Shown here: positions 5,740 through 6,768 of the stretch, piece by piece
Position numbering within the stretch: the first letter of the stretch is position 1
Layout of the letters: every line of letters begins with the position of its first letter
Origin: an uncultured bacterium
GTDB taxonomy: Bacteria; Omnitrophota; Gorgyraeia; Gorgyraeales; Gorgyraeaceae
Reading direction: 5' to 3'
DNA length: 6,768 bases
Assembly: GCA_913009675.1 (NCBI GenBank)
Contig: CAJVXD010000070.1
Span: forward strand, 1 to 6,768
The notes under the pieces: model-generated
Database searches by the model: none
Seen by the model: only the letters and a program-made list of their open reading frames with translations
What the model was told of the DNA's origin: nothing
Program-made: the position numbers and the translations under genes

Positions 5740-6623
5740 TTTTTAGTCCCCACTGAGATCCTTGTAATAAAATCTACATTACCCACAAAATAGCCTTTTG
5801 CACAGACCGTAGAGGTCCTGGTCTTTTCCCCGAATCTTTGAGAATACCATCCGCAAATAGGATTCTCTTCCCCGGTTGAAACACAGCTGCATAGAGAACT
5901 ATCTGTTTCTATAAGAACGACCGCATCTCTATTTAAAATTTCAAACCGGTGGTTATCCAGTCTATTTAAAACACAATCCGGATGTAGATGAAAAAAGAGT
6001 TCCGCAAAATGTCTTTTCTTGGAAGAGAGCGAGTCTTTTATGACCATCTCTCTGGACGTTTTATCTAATAACACTTCCCTTGTATGTATAACAGGATCTT
6101 TTAATCTCGTGTATCCGGTATGGTAACCGCATGCCTTCTCATATCTATTGTTAGATGAGCAGTGCTTGAGAAAACCATCTGCCTTATAGCCCCATAGAAA
6201 GGGCCCTATCATCTCTGACTGGTCTAATCTGTCCACCCTTACCGTATTATGCGCCTTTGTGCTTCTGAAATAATCACGCCATTTGCCGCCCGAATGGTAG
6301 AGATAGGTGCCGGGGTCCACCAGTATATGACCCTTCCCTATATCCAAGGCGATACTGAGGGTATCTGCGTGTCCATGGGCAGCCAGAGATAAATAACCTA
6401 ATCCCCCGCAATCAAAACTAAGAAAGATCCCTTTATCTCTCATAATATAATAACCGCCGTGCGGAAAAGACCTTGAAAGGGATGAACCGTTCCCATGTCC
6501 CAACAATAAATGTCTTCCATAGCCTTCGCGGCCTAACAGCCACAGAGAGCATTCAGATATAACGCCATCCTTCTTTTTAAAATCAGCCCTGTTAAATATA
6601 ATACTGGCTGTATCTAAATTCAA
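5736..6623 (-). CDS. Heparinase II/III-family protein, 5' truncated
   Basis: These 295 residues match the C-terminal beta-sandwich part of heparinase II/III-like polysaccharide lyases, the fold also found in several alginate lyase families. Recognisable pieces are the AAHGHADTLSIAL segment (81-93) with its HxH, LVDPGTYLYHSG (101-112), RSTKAHNTVRVDRLDQS (120-136), FHLHPD (211-216) and GWYSQRFG (258-265). Full proteins are usually 550-700 aa with an N-terminal alpha-barrel; here that half is missing. The only available start is a TTG at 6623 without a Shine-Dalgarno, and the frame closes at a TAA at 6636-6638. Truncation by an assembly fault near the contig end is therefore more likely than a genuinely short protein. 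It ends in an ATGA overlap with algD. Its likely role is to cleave or trim a uronate-containing polymer made by this cluster, probably in the periplasm; the signal peptide would lie in the missing part. Confidence 0.82.
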   Translation of the reverse strand: MNLDTASIIFNRADFKKKDGVISECSLWLLGREGYGRHLLLGHGNGSSLSRSFPHGGYYIMRDKGIFLSFDCGGLGYLSLAAHGHADTLSIALDIGKGHILVDPGTYLYHSGGKWRDYFRSTKAHNTVRVDRLDQSEMIGPFLWGYKADGFLKHCSSNNRYEKACGYHTGYTRLKDPVIHTREVLLDKTSREMVIKDSLSSKKRHFAELFFHLHPDCVLNRLDNHRFEILNRDAVVLIETDSSLCSCVSTGEENPICGWYSQRFGEKTRTSTVCAKGYFVGNVDFITRISVGTKK

Positions 6624-6653
6624 ACCGCCCCGGGTTTAATCTTCAAGGCGGTT
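6622..6653. repeat. Short inverted repeat at the heparinase break point
   Basis: AAACCGCC (6622-6629) and GGCGGTTT (6646-6653) are perfect 8-bp arms with a 16-nt spacer. The pair sits exactly where homology to heparinase proteins stops and where the in-frame stop appears. It has no adjoining T-run strong enough to call a terminator on either strand. A chimeric join or a local foldback during library preparation are possible explanations. Confidence 0.45.
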
Positions 6654-6768
6654 TAGTTTATTGCACCTCCTCCATTCCTTTCCCCTATTGGAAGTAAACC
6701 TTCTTTTTCGTCCATTCTTCCCCTCAAAAATTTGCACCTCTTTTCCAGTTCTTAAATTCTTCCCCCTT
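6639..6768. other. Contig-end sequence without a supportable gene
   Basis: These 130 bases are strongly purine-rich on the minus strand, with many G-rich and A-rich runs. A 9-bp direct repeat, TTGCACCTC, occurs at 6661 and 6732. One minus-strand frame stays open into the break point, but its translation is dominated by Arg, Lys, Gly and Asn and does not resemble the missing part of the heparinase protein. Given the adapter at the opposite end, this may be poor-quality or chimeric sequence. I see no RNA gene or promoter in it. Confidence 0.5.

Noticed and set aside
6622..6653. Rho-independent terminator
   Set aside because: The 8-bp arms are separated by a 16-nt loop and not followed by a proper T-tract on either strand.

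Overview
The window looks like one contig or scaffold piece from an uncultured, probably Gram-negative-type bacterium, assembled from Illumina reads. All supported genes lie on the minus strand and read from high to low coordinates as one dense operon-like block for an exported, probably uronic-acid-containing polysaccharide. The lineage cannot be fixed from the sequence. The mix of an AlgD-type dehydrogenase, heparinase II/III-like protein, GT4, CapK/PaaK-like ligase and AmrS-like radical SAM protein, plus a GGGGACAG-type inverted repeat, would suit a metagenomic lineage such as Omnitrophota, but that is a weak inference.

Layout in transcription order. (1) 6639-6768: purine-rich (minus strand) contig-end sequence with no supportable gene. 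(2) 5736-6623: C-terminal half of a heparinase II/III-family protein, 5' truncated. (3) 4462-5739: GDP-mannose 6-dehydrogenase (AlgD type), start overlapping the previous stop as ATGA. (4) 3297-4478: GT4 glycosyltransferase, overlapping algD by 17 bp. (5) 2994-3296: the only real gap, 303 bp, holding a 172-bp MITE-like element with perfect 31-bp inverted ends (3065-3236) and then two small hairpins. (6) 1593-2993: CapK/PaaK-like adenylate-forming ligase. (7) 533-1618: divergent AmrS-type radical SAM protein, overlapping the ligase gene by 26 bp. (8) 244-552: small orphan protein of 102 aa with a TTG start and a consensus Shine-Dalgarno. (9) 200-242: possibly the first codons of another gene. 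(10) 1-199: not biological; it is an Illumina index adapter (134-199), a T-run (117-133) and read-through noise.

How the genes may work together. AlgD would supply GDP-mannuronate, the GT4 would add a sugar to a growing glycan, and the heparinase-like protein would cleave or edit a uronate polymer. The ligase, the radical SAM enzyme and the orphan protein form a second, tightly overlapped trio whose chemistry is not known. The overlaps imply translational coupling on both sides of the mobile-element-like insertion, which interrupts intergenic DNA without breaking a recognisable gene.

The most interesting items are the inverted-repeat element, the structured segment between it and the ligase gene, and the ligase/divergent AmrS/orphan trio. 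The adapter is the most important quality warning: anything in the first 199 bases must be discarded.
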